In this document: one piece after another, positions 1-9,484 of the stretch | How the letters are laid out: every line of letters starts with the position of its first letter | Position numbering within the stretch: the stretch's first letter is position 1 | From: Microglena sp. YARC | Lineage: Eukaryota > Chlorophyta > Chlorophyceae > Chlamydomonadales > Chlamydomonadaceae | Length of the DNA stretch: 64,000 bases | NCBI GenBank assembly: GCA_022414725.1 | Contig: CM039463.1 | Coordinates: forward strand, 92,157,841-92,221,840 | Direction of reading: 5' to 3' | Program-made: the position numbers and the translations under genes | Notes under the pieces: generated by a model | What the model was told of the DNA's origin: nothing | Database searches by the model: none | Seen by the model: only the letters and a program-made list of their open reading frames with translations

Positions 1-344
1 TTCGGCTGGCCGGGTGTTGCGAGTTGGGTTTGACGGGAAGTCGGTTGCAAGTCGGTTACACTTCGCACGCCCATGGCACATGGGTACGCGATGATGACAT
101 CAACCACGACCACGACCACGACCATGATAACTTTACATATATAGATCTATGATTTTTAATCTATCTTTTCTTCCAAATTTGAGATTACAATTATATTCAA
201 TTTCTTGATATAGGTTATATTAAATATGATATTCATCCAGTACTAATTACCAATAATTCATTGAGCATATTGAGGCCACAGATTAAATTCAACTTCAATG
301 TTCAACTAAAAAGTTCCACCAACTCCAGGCAACCCTATTTCAAC
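1..344. other. No gene seen; AT-rich spacer at left edge
   Basis: No coding signal was found on either strand. A short ACG/ACC-type microsatellite lies at about 99-125, followed by AT-rich DNA. If MYB gene A continues leftward, this is part of its intron. Confidence 0.5.
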
Positions 345-556
345 AACTCCTAGGCAGGGTTGCAAGAGACGCAAAAAAATGGCTGAGAGTGTTGGCACAG
401 AACGTCAGGTGGCAACGATGGAGCCGAGCAAAGCCAGTTAGTTTTGAGACAGTTGGCTGACGTGCCAGGCTTTGTCTCGGTCGTCGGTCGAAAGGACAGA
501 CAATAGGGTGAACCTGGGGGCTCACGCCCCCCAGGAGGGGGGGCTCCGACAAAAAC
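345..556 (+). repeat. Interspersed repeat family R1, copy 1
   Basis: This is one of about seven diverged copies of a roughly 200-bp element: 345-556 (+), 10,336-10,575 (-), 25,390-25,575 (-), 32,150-32,360 (+), 33,605-33,735 (+, truncated), 35,960-36,175 (+) and 44,380-44,578 (+). Shared landmarks are GAGACAGTTGGCTGACGTG, AACCTGGGGGCTC and a terminal G-rich hairpin ending GGGGGCTCCGCC. I saw no clear terminal inverted repeat or open reading frame, so the class is unknown; a short non-autonomous element is likely. Confidence 0.75.
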
Positions 557-700
557 ACACACACATCCAGCTTTCCACCCAGCTTCCCAGTCCACACCCA
601 CTTACATATGAACCCAGATGGAGACAGAATACACGCCATCCAGCTTCCACCCAGCTTCCCACCCCACACCCACTTACATGAACCCAGATACAGAGACAGA
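557..700. repeat. Tandem repeat of ~60 bp in intron of MYB gene A
   Basis: Two and a half copies of a unit containing CCAGCTTCCACCCAGCTTCC and CCCACTTACAT. On the minus strand each copy carries ATGTAAGTGGG, a donor-like sequence. The array sits just downstream of the true donor at 720-719. Confidence 0.7.
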
Positions 701-720
701 TACACGCCGACGAGTCTTAC

Positions 721-3700
721 CTGTGAGGGGGGACCACATTCGTTGGACATCATTCAGATGAGGATCCTGCAAGGAGGCTGCTAGTTGACCCGCAAGGCTC
801 TGGGCCAGGTTAAGGGCGTTTGTAACCTGGTTCAACTGCAGGGTCTGTTCCAGTGTGAGTCCTTGATGTGAGAGAGCATCTGCCAACGAAAAAGGCAGGG
901 GCTGTACGTTGGGTACAGGAACCGCCTCAGCACCCTGGGGTAGTTGTGGGACACTGAATTGAAGCTGCTGCTGGTACTGGTGCTGCTGGCAAGGGAAGTG
1001 CAGTCCCTGGGGGGGGCCTAGGAGTGGTACCTCAGACATCTGCTGCCAATTGGGGAGGAGGTGGTGGGATTGCAGGTTTGGGGTGTCCAAACGTTGGAGG
1101 TGGAGGGACGGCAGGTTGTACTGAGCTTGCAGCATTGGGTCTGCAGCTGCGCGTGTGGCCAGCCAACTCTGAGGGTTGAAAGGGCTCTGAAGTAGGAGGG
1201 GATTGAGAATGTCCCCCCCTGCTCCTAGACTCCCTCCCAAGTCGAAGCCCAAAGAGGGTCCGACCGCTTGATGGGCTGCCAGTAGCGCGTCAGCTGTGAT
1301 CATGGAGGGCCCAGCTGACGTGGGTACCCGTTGAAACGATAGGTTCCTACCGCTGATGGAGTCCATAGGGTCGAGCAAGCTACTGAAGGGAGCGGTCCCA
1401 GAGATGTTTGGAACCAGTAGTGAGGCCAGGCTTGGGTTGGAGGCATGGGATAAGGCAGACAGGTAGCAGCTGTCCAAGCCGAGTGGGAGTAGAGTAGGCT
1501 TGGAGGGGGGCAAGGTGAACTTCGGGTGATAAAGACTGCTGATGCTCTTGCTGCGCAAAGTTGCGTGCAGTCGGCTGCAGGCCAATGGACAAGGCTCCAC
1601 TTGACCCAGACGCTGTAGAAAACCCAGTCCAGATGAACAGGCGCAGATGGAGGTTAGGAATGTGCTTGGCCCTAACCTGTGGACTTCAGCACTTGGAAGG
1701 GTTGTGACTGTGGCCGCTGCACAGGCTCCGTGCCGGCACCCACATTCGCTTCCTTGGCGTTCAGAGAGAAAAGCACAGGCTGGCTAAGGAACTGCTGTCT
1801 CTCTTGTTGCTCGGGGAGGTCTAGCCTCTTTGGCTCTTTAGTCTGGTCCCTGCCTGTGGGGCTATCATTGCTCCCACCGTTGCCTGCACTTCCTCCCTCA
1901 CCACTGCCCCCCTTCCCGCTGCCACCTTCAACCCTGTTATCAGTCAAGATTCGTGGTCCACTTGGATTCTTAGAGTCAAGAGCCTCTTGCTGAGGTTGGG
2001 CATCGGGCTGAGTTGCGTTGATAGCTACCGCCTGCCTGGCCCAGGCTGGCTGGAGGCCTGAGGGCTGCCTTCGAAAGGGGTCTAGCAGGTGAGGTAGCTT
2101 CCCCATAGCTGCCATCTTGCGGATGACGTTTGCTACATCCTCACCAGCCGCCATGAGGACTGCATTGGCAGCTGCCGCTGCAGCAGCACCAGCGGCCGAT
2201 GCAACCGTCTCAAGCACTCGTCGGTTAGAGCCTGCCCCCGATGAACCTCCCTCACTCCCCTCCCCCTCACTGCTGCCGCTGCCCCGCTGCCCCTGCAGCT
2301 GGATGCCAGCCAGCATGCCCTCCCTCACGCTGGTGGTGATCGCTCGTGTCATCGCATCACCCATGGAATCGGCGTTGGAACCGTGGCATCCTTGGCCGAT
2401 GCTTCCTCCTGAGAATGAGAATCATAGGAGAGGGTAGATCAGCTGAGCCTGACAAGGTAGGAGGGCATGGTCAACGGGGCAGTATTTGAGTAGGGTTTAG
2501 GGTTTAGGTACTCCCCCCACTAGGGCTTTTTATTTCGGCTTTTCTGACCAGCATCTAGGTAGCTCCCCGAGCCAGCCACTGTGCTCCACCCAAATATTTC
2601 AGCAGTTCTGGGCAGCTGATTGCCCCAGCTTCAAGGTGCACGAGCTTGTGTTAGGTTTGGCTGAATAGCAAGGTAGGGGAGCTGCCTAGAAGCTGTTGCT
2701 CATAGCTGAAAAGAAAAGCTATGCCCCCCACCTCCCCGCCTCACTACCACGTAATTCATGTTAGGGCTACCATCCACCGCCACGTGCGATAAATCACCAC
2801 ACTCAATATCTTACTCAATTTCAACGATCCTACTTCCCAATTTCAAAAGCCTATTGGATCCCCAAAGCATCATAATTTCATCAAGAGGCCTGCACGACGG
2901 CCTTGGGTGGCATGGGAGGTTCGAATGACATGGGTACTGTGAGTGGCATAGATATGGGTGGCACGATGGCATGGGCATGGGATGCTCGGTGGTATGGGTG
3001 ACACGGTGCAGCATTCTCACCAGTTCCCAATAGCATTGTAGTAGTAGTATTACTAGTCCACCCAGTCTGCTGCTGGTCCAGCTCCTGAGCTTTGAGCTTG
3101 CCCATCACCTTCTGGGCATGGCTACGGATTTGAACTGCCGTCTTGGTTCCTGCACACAGAATCAGTGGTGTAGGGAGAGGTTTGTATTGGAATTGTTGTC
3201 ACTGTTGCGTTTTGTGCGGGTGCGGGTGCCGTGTTGTTCTGCCGCGCGTCGCTTGTCTTCGGATTGATAAGTGGGGCGGGAACTGAAAGGCACTCAATAC
3301 AAATCTGCGCGTCGCAGAAGTATCAGCGAATAAGATTCCCAGGATCCGCTCTCCTTTTTGGCTTGAGATGAATTCGCGATTAAAGATTACCAAGATTACC
3401 AACGACTACCATCAGTAGCATCGATTCGAGAGGGAGAGGGAGAGGGAGAGGGAGGCAACTGACACGCATGAGAGTCCCTTCTATTCCCATCGACAAATTT
3501 TAAGCGCACACGTATCGGGCAGATATTGGTATCAAGACCATGGAGAAGTCGCAGAGCCGCACGACAGAAAAGCAAAGCAGGGGCTCTATGCATCGTTAAG
3601 GCCATCCGAGTGGTCTCGGTGTCCGGTTTTTCGATGTCAGTGCAGTGACCTACAAGAGGAGCTTACCAACGAACTCCCCGATTTTCCTCCAGTGCCCACG

Positions 3701-3998
3701 ACCGTAGATTCGAAGCCCTTCCAAGAATTTTGCGCGCTCCTCTTCCGTCCATCTCTCCCGAGGACGAGAAATTTGGTAGCTCCTCTGCCAAGGGGTGCAG
3801 GGGTAGGTAGGGCAGGGTAAGCTTCAGCCAACGGGCACCATCCGGGCACAGGCAGTCGACTCAGCGTGAGCTTATCAGCAATTAGGGACTCACCTTCTGC
3901 TGCGTTTGCGATTTGTTGGTTGGCAGGTCTTCCGAGGTCTCGCATTGCGATAATAGCTTACCCCGCACTAGGGGGCTCAGAGCCGGGTAGCTCTTCAT
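721..3998 (-). CDS. MYB gene A: CCA1/REVEILLE-like one-repeat MYB protein, 3' end outside window
   Basis: Probable nuclear DNA-binding protein. Exons on the minus strand: 3998-3894, 3784-3667, 3149-3021, 2408-1677 and about 1599-721, with GTAAG/GTGAG-type donors and CAG acceptors. Exons 2 and 3 together encode one MYB repeat (SYQISRPRERWTEEERAK, then GTKTAVQIRSHAQK), as in plant CCA1/LHY/REVEILLE factors. The usual SHAQKYF/SHAQKFF end reads SHAQKVM. Exon 4 has an alanine-rich motif (NAVLMAA, then GKLP); exon 5 ends with LNQVTNALNLAQSLAGQLAA. Both motifs recur in MYB gene B. The start at 3998 is chosen because its protein aligns with gene B from residue 3; an in-frame ATG at 4052 would add 18 residues. 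The intron 4 acceptor is uncertain: AAG|TG at 1600/1599 keeps frame, while the better-looking CAG at 1615-1613 does not. A strong donor (CAG|GTAAGA) at 721/720 shows the gene continues; no next exon was found in 1-719. Confidence 0.85.
2524..2724. mobile_element. Fold-back MITE family F, copy in MYB A intron 3
   Basis: The two ends are inverted copies of each other: right end GCTGAAAAGAAAAGCTATGC, with GGAGCTGCCTAGAAGCTG inside it; left end GGCTTTTCTGACCAGC with CTAGGTAGCTCCC. Other copies lie at about 29,850-29,938 (one arm), 31,975-32,040 (one arm), 32,936-33,146, 36,213-36,415 and 58,225-58,380. Non-autonomous, with no coding capacity. Confidence 0.75.
3021..3149 (-). CDS. MYB gene A exon 3: recognition helix (SHAQK)
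   Basis: 129 nt, from GTGTGCAG to the donor ACTG|GTGAGAA. It begins GTKTAVQIRSHAQKVMGKLK, the third MYB helix. It joins exon 4 in frame (GGA glycine codon split across the junction). Confidence 0.88.
3667..3784 (-). CDS. MYB gene A exon 2: first two helices of the MYB repeat
   Basis: 118 nt, starting at phase 0 after CTTGGCAG and ending at phase 1 before GTAAGC. It encodes RSYQISRPRERWTEEERAKF, then LEGLRIYGRGHWRKIGEFV. The tryptophans in RERW and GHW are the first two helix-core aromatics of a one-repeat MYB. Gene B has an exon of exactly the same length and phase at 20,585-20,468. Confidence 0.9.
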
Positions 3999-4199
3999 GT
4001 CGTTCGTGAACTTCGTTGCTGTAATTTTGTATACTGGTCCCCCATCTTGCATGCTTCGCTTTTATACGTTGCTTTGTTACAATTGAGTAGACTCGCTCTT
4101 GTCCTACCGTTTGGTAATATCTACCTACTCGGGTAAAGGTTGCGGACATATATCGCCTAGCAAGCCGAGCTGGCGTGCGAGGAGGCTCCGGGGACCAGG

Positions 4200-4690
4200 A
4201 GGCGAACCAAGGCCGCACGTAGTCAAAAGGCGCTTGCGAATTTTGCAATATGTTGCTGAGTTGGCACTCTCTGGGGCCGCAAGTAGTCGAAGTGCTTGCG
4301 AATCTTGCAATATTTTACTGCGTTGGCACTCCCTGGTACCACAAAGATAAATCTTCTCTTGGAGTGGGGTCCACGTTTGCGGCTTTGCAAGGATACCAAA
4401 CTCGAGCCGGGAACCGTGCGTAGTAGGTGAGAGATTCTCGACTGACATGGGTTTTGAGCCGCAAGTTCGTCGAGATCATGAGATATTATTTATGACGTGG
4501 GTTTTGAGCCGCAGGCTCTTCGAGATCACGAGATATTATTTATTATCATAAAATCTTTCTTCTGGTGTGGGTTTTGAGCCGCAGGCTCGCGAGCCGGCTC
4601 GTCGAGATCATGAGATATTATTTTGGGACTGAGGGCTGAGCGCGCTCAGAAGCCCCGGGATGATATCTCATCGGGCTGAGCCGCGGGCGG
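4200..4690. repeat. Two local tandem repeats upstream of MYB gene A
   Basis: At about 4,212-4,335 a roughly 70-bp unit (GTTGGCACTC, CTTGCGAAT) occurs twice. At about 4,440-4,625 a unit containing GTGGGTTTTGAGCCGCA and GAGATATTATTT occurs three times. They occupy the region where the promoter of gene A should lie. I recognise no regulatory motif in them. Confidence 0.65.
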
Positions 4691-5040
4691 GTTGTTAGTA
4701 GTGAACCGTGTAGGGAGGGCGGTAGGAAAGCTCTTCACTCCAGCCTACAGCCTGGCCTGGGGTCCTCCTCCTGGTTCCCCTGGCCAGACTACGGGTCGTT
4801 CAAAGGTGGAAGCCTACAAAGCAATCGGATCTACGGTACTAACAACAGCTTGTAGGGTCAACCAGTGGCAAGTTGGCACAACAACGTTAAAATCCTTCCT
4901 TAACTCCCGAAGACCCCTGCCTAATTCCATACACATATTTTGCCCAAGCAAGTGTCCAACAATTAAAGTAGCGTACATGTAAGACCTTGAAGAGAGGCCG
5001 GGACCGTGGCATGTATTTACTAAACAAAAAGTAATGAACT
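4691..5040. other. Spacer, no gene seen
   Basis: There is a 96-codon open frame on the plus strand but no recognisable domain, splice context or compositional support. I treat it as noncoding. Confidence 0.4.
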
Positions 5041-5042
5041 TA

Positions 5043-5165
5043 TGATAACGCCTGCTGGGGCGTGGTGTTAAGGGAACCCATGCGGGGTAGGGAGCGGTCT
5101 TCTACCTCAACTGGACAAGCTAACATAGCGGTTGACAACGACCTGCAACGCCAAGAGCGACGGAA
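5043..5165 (-). mobile_element. tRNA-derived SINE, 5'-truncated
   Basis: It carries the body and conserved tail (CGCC..CTGGGGCGT on the plus strand) of the SINE best seen at 6,865-7,058 but lacks the tRNA-like head. Confidence 0.7.
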
Positions 5166-5360
5166 GGGGATTTACTAAACAGTCTACTGAACTGCTTCTG
5201 TACTCGAGAGTGTCGTGTAGGTGTGTTTGTACCCAAGTTTGTCTGTACCCAAGTTTGTTCCACCTGGAGAAGGTGGACAGCCTCTGGCTGATACACCATG
5301 TACCGGTAGGCAAGACAAAACGAAACAAAACTACCAAGTAACTCCCTACAATGTACATGG

Positions 5361-5460
5361 TATTTACACTATGGTGCACACATTGGCATCCTCAGAATTC
5401 CCAAATGGGGATTGTGTGGGTAAATGTTTTGAGCCATTTCATGTAATTCTGAGCACCTCA

Positions 5461-5491
<31 letters not shown>

Positions 5492-5937
5492 TACCCCTCC
5501 TCAGGTTTGTTGCTATCTTTTTACTCATACCTCAAAATGGCATTCTGAGACCACCATTGAGATTGTGTAGACAGGGGCAGCTCATTGGCACCAGGGCATT
5601 ACATTTTGTCTAATTGGTCAGCGCTTAAAGCGCACAAACGTCAAATTGGTCAGCGCTTTATAGTGCGAAAAGCGCAAAAACTACGGGCTGCGCCCACAGG
5701 GGGTCAAAAAACTGCGCGAAACGCGCAGTGGGGCTCAAAAAGTGTGCGCAAGATCGCGCCGCGGGCGCGCGCTTTGTAGCACCCTGATTGGGCACCACTT
5801 AAGGCCAGTGTGTGTGGGGTGGGGGGGTGTTTGAGTGGGTACGGGTGGGTGAATGGGTATTCTGACTATCATACAATCCCTGTTTGGGAATTCGGAAGAT
5901 GTCATTGTCTGCGCCATAGTGTAAATATCCAGAGTCC
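5361..5937. mobile_element. Inverted-repeat DNA element with a nested hAT MITE
   Basis: About 60-bp imperfect inverted ends: the left starts TATTTACACTATGG and contains GAATTCCCAAA; the right ends CCATAGTGTAAATA and contains TTTGGGAATTC. Inside are a 26-G run (5,466-5,491), a fragment of repeat family P (see 26,970-27,180) and the hAT MITE at 5,592-5,786. A single arm of the same family lies at about 25,850-25,920. No target duplication could be fixed. Confidence 0.65.
5592..5786 (-). mobile_element. hAT-type MITE family H, copy D
   Basis: It begins CAGGGCATTA and ends GTAGCACCCTG. The flanks ATTGGCAC and ATTGGGCA are an 8-bp target duplication with a one-base slip. The interior has GCGCTTTA..GCGC palindromes shared with copies at 31,757-31,931, 53,435-53,629 and 55,962-56,145. 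Orientation is opposite to those copies. Confidence 0.75.
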
Positions 5938-6082
5938 GTATATAATGTCAAATCATGCCTCTTTTCTATTTTTTTGGGGGGTGGGGTGGGGGTGGGGGGA
6001 GCCCTCCAATATCAGCGACATGTTGCTGTATTGGCCGCAGGAGAAACGCTGAACTTGATTACAGCCTATCTGTACCATACTT

Positions 6083-6226
6083 AGGGACTGGCATATCATA
6101 TAATGTTGACCAAAGGCGAGTATGATATCATATGTAATCATACAAATTGCATCATATGATTAGGAAAAATGGTAAGTCTAGCCTAGTCAGACTGCCAGCA
6201 TCATAGGATGACATGTCATATTACCG
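6083..6226. mobile_element. Palindromic MITE family T (TATCATATGAT), copy 1
   Basis: It starts TAGGGACTGGCATATCATAT and ends near TACCGTTCCCTA. Other copies are at 17,632-17,802 and 35,689-35,826, and an end fragment is at about 9,690-9,715. Inverted ends of the type TAGGGAAC..GTTCCCTA suggest a hAT-like element. The interior is rich in ATGATATCATATG palindromes. Confidence 0.7.
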
Positions 6227-6429
6227 TTCCCTATTCATATTAGGATAGTGGTGTGGTGGTGACGTATTATATATGCATGTTTCATGTATTCGCCACTACC
6301 CACGTTTTATCCACCCTATACTTGCCCGCAGACGACAAGCAGTTGGAAGGCGTATGGAGCTTGCAATCAAAATAATTTTCAACCAGCAAATCATTTAATT
6401 AGTTCATCAGCACTTCAGTGCATAACAAC

Positions 6430-6592
6430 AAATTAGGTGCCAGGTTCGAATCCCCACGGTTGCGCTTAAGTGTTCGCGGTCGCTATCAACCGCCATGGTA
6501 GCTTTGTCAAGGTAAAGTAGCAGCCCGTTCCCTACTGCTGTAAGACGGGGCTCCCTTAATACCACGCCCCACCAGGCGTTATCATGACTTTC
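6430..6592 (+). mobile_element. tRNA-derived SINE copy
   Basis: It contains a perfect B box (GGTTCGAATCC), the SINE body (CAACCGCCATGGTAGC) and the conserved tail ACGCCCCACCAGGCGTTATC. The A-box region is degraded. Confidence 0.8.
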
Positions 6593-6864
6593 TAACAACA
6601 AACAACCTAGCCGATATCGGCAACCTAGAGTTGTTAGCAGTCAAATGGGCACACTCGTACCTCTAGCAAGCTTTTATAAATGTAATCAACTGACAAGCTT
6701 TGCTACTTTTCTGCATTCGATTATATGTCCTCTATCTCAGCACATTCAATCTATTAAGTAACATCTATAACATCCCCATAAAAACCCAGCAAAGACCTAG
6801 CCCTGGGAGAGTAATGACTGAGAACAGAGTCCCACCACCACAACACACCCTCATCAACTCCACA

Positions 6865-7058
6865 GGCTCTTTCTCAGTGGTAGAGCTCCTAGAACGACGA
6901 AGGTGCCGGGTTCGAATCCCTACGGGTGCGATCTAGTGTTCGCGTTCGCTGTCAACCGCCATGGTAGCTTTGTCCAGGTAAAGTAGCTGCACGTTCCCTA
7001 CCGCCGAAAGACGGGGCTCCCTTAATACCACGCCCCACCAGGCGTTATCATTACTTTC
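6865..7058 (+). mobile_element. tRNA-derived SINE, best-preserved copy
   Basis: A pol III A box (TGGTAGAGCTC, 6,878-6,888) and B box (GGTTCGAATCC, 6,909-6,919) sit in a tRNA-like head. A roughly 110-bp body unrelated to tRNA follows, and the tail ACGCCCCACCAGGCGTTATC can fold on itself. Family members: 5,043-5,165, 6,430-6,592, 10,045-10,230, 12,766-12,957 and 35,038-35,130. The lack of a matching acceptor stem argues against a functional tRNA gene. Confidence 0.85.
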
Positions 7059-7074
7059 TCCACATGCTCTTTGG

Positions 7075-7178
7075 TACCCCAATGAGCTCCCCAGGGGCAC
7101 AAATACTCAATTGTACTTCACGTACTATACCTTCAATACAATTGAGTTCTTGTGTACCTGGGGAGCTCATTGGGGTGG
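7075..7178. repeat. Fold-back inverted repeat
   Basis: The arms CCCAATGAGCTCCCCAGG..ACTCAATTGTA and TACAATTGAGT..CCTGGGGAGCTCATTGGG pair almost perfectly around a loop of about 25 nt. This is consistent with a small MITE; no convincing target duplication was seen. Confidence 0.7.
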
Positions 7179-7552
7179 CATTGGTATTTTCAATATGAGG
7201 AAAACAACATGATTTAAGAACTGCAGATAAATCTATACATTTGCAGCATAGATTTAGCTAAAACTGATTTTCTACAAAGCCACAGCTACTAAGCTGTCTT
7301 TCAAAGACAGGGCCAACAATTTTCTAGACAGCTACTGCTACTAAGCGAAGCTTAGTAGCAAAAGCTTTCTAGAAAAATAGCTATCCATGTCATAACTGGA
7401 TCAAGCTTAATCAAAACAAAATGAACACAGGAAAATAGGAAGTATGGGTATGGTCAAATACAAAATGATGCCTATAATCAAGCGCAACTGTTCATCATAC
7501 TTGGAGTCCAGTAGGGCTCAAGGAAAAATTTAATCATCATCATCATCATATT
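7179..7552. other. 3' flank of MYB gene B; no gene seen
   Basis: AT-rich DNA with short hairpins (for example CTACTAAGC..GCTTAGTAG near 7,330-7,360). It presumably holds the 3' UTR and terminator of MYB gene B. I could not identify a polyadenylation signal with confidence. Confidence 0.4.
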
Positions 7553-9484
7553 TCAAACAAATGTTCTGGTGGATGCGGCAGGTCCAGTGGGCAGCTGCAG
7601 CCCGCCCTCGTCACCAACATCATTATCTCCTTCCTCCTTAGGTACCAGGCCCTCCTCCTTGGACAGCCCGCCCTCCTCCATCGTTGTCATAGCTGTCCCC
7701 TTCCTCCTGAGACAGACCACCCTTGACCGGCGGCTGAGGGTGCAAAATCTCGGCTGACCACGGTATCTGGTCACTGCACCGCTTGACACCACCTGGCCGC
7801 TTGACAACACTTGAGGCTTGGCCTCATGGACAACATTGTTGCCATCTCGCTCATCTATCATCATCATGCCAGCGCCATCCTTTGTGGGCGAGAAGCTACT
7901 TGGCGGCTTGACAACACTCGAGGCCCGCCCCCATTGACAACATTGTTGCTATCTCGCTCGTCTATCATCATCATGCCAGGGCCATCCTTTGTGGGCAAGA
8001 AGCTACTTGGCGGCTTGACAACACTCGAGGTCCGCCCCCATTGACAACATTGTTGCCATCTCGCTCATCTATCATCATCATGCCAGGGCCATCCTCTGTG
8101 AGCGAGAAGCTGTGTGCAGCAACGCGTGGCAGACCAGCATACCTGCCTGGGAGAGGGCTTCCTGAGGATGAGGCTGGAACCAGCTCAGCCTGCGGAGTCA
8201 ACAAAGGTGGACCTGGTAGGGTCACGGCCGACGCTGGCGATGGCCTCATATGTGGCTTGGCCTCCATCTGCCCTTGCCACTGCGCGCTTGGCGGGTTTGC
8301 AACAGGAATATCGGGCTGCAGCTCCAGAAGCACAGCCTGGGTCTTCTGCAACGGGTTGGGTGGCATCGGCACATCAGGCCCTGGTTCGTTGGAGCCTTGG
8401 ACAGAGCCCTCAACGCTGCCAGACTCATTGCTAGTGCCCCCGCGGAGACACCCAGGCTCATCATTACTACCCCCTCCGTTGCCGTTGGATTTGCTGGCTC
8501 CCGCTGCTTTAGCTGCAGCCATGGCCTTCTTCAGCCGAAGCTGGGGCTTGTTGCAACGAGACGAGGGGGGATCCATTCCTTGGGAACTGGCCTGAGGAGG
8601 GGCTGGCCTGGGGAAGGGCACCGGCCCCGAGGGCTCGCCATTGCTGTTGGCTGTATCAAACTCCCTCGCATCACCGCCCTGGCCGTAGCGGAAGACGCCT
8701 CCCTTGGGGCAGGTGGCCACCTCCTCACCTGCTGAGCGATCGCCTCCACCCGCCTGAGCCCCACTACTGCTGGCTCCAGAGCCAGCAGGCGAGAGCATGA
8801 TTTTCCGGCGCGAGTGCTTGTGCTGCAGCTTTCGCAGACGTTTCTGCTGCTGCTGCTGGGCAGGGTCTGCCGCCTCACCATCACCATCGGTATTAGGGAA
8901 GGCATAGTCGGGGACTGCTGCTGGATGCATAGTAGCAGGGAGGTGTCCCTGGCCAGCAGCTTGGTAACAGCGCTTCAGCACCGGGAGCAAGGAATGGGAG
9001 GGCACAAGGTTCAGACTTGATGAGCGTAGGTTTCGGCCGCTAGAGTCCACACCCCTGGCGTCTTCCATCTCGGTATCCGGTTCGTCAGCTCCCAGAGCCT
9101 GGAGCTGCGGGTGGTTGGGCTCCAGCATTGCACCCCCAGCAACCTGGTGCTGGTGCTGCCGTTGCTTTATAGACCACGGAAACTCCAGGCCAATGTAGTC
9201 GTATCGATAGAGAGGCGTCTTGTCTCCTTGCGAGGCCGCCTTCACTCCGTCATGGCCCACCGCCCTCAGGCCTGAGCCTGACTGGGATTTCATGTCAGAC
9301 CAAGAGAGAGGCATCTTATCTCCTTGCGAGGGAACCTTCACTCCACCATGGCCTACTGCCCTCAGGCCTGAGCCTGACTGGGATTTCATGTCAGAACAAT
9401 AGAGATAACTTCCAGAGCCTTCATGGCTGGTCAATTTCCGAGCTGATGGCTTCCACGCTTGTGGCCCACCCTCATTGGTCAGAC
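7553..9484 (-). CDS. MYB gene B last coding region with 107-bp tandem duplication
   Basis: The open frame from 9,484 (after AAACCCAG) reaches MMMIDERDGNNVV near 8,050. A 107-bp unit is then present three times (anchors at 8,043, 7,936 and 7,829). Since 107 is not a multiple of three, the frame shifts at each copy, and a stop appears at about 7,971. Donor CCAA|GTAGCT (8,007/8,006) to acceptor ACAAAG (exon from 7,879) would remove one unit plus change and restore frame to the TGA at 7,553. The junction is inference. Confidence 0.7.

Noticed and set aside
8041..8735. Plus-strand frames of 160-184 codons
   Set aside because: Shadows of the MYB gene B eighth exon, which has consistent splice phases and repeats on the minus strand.
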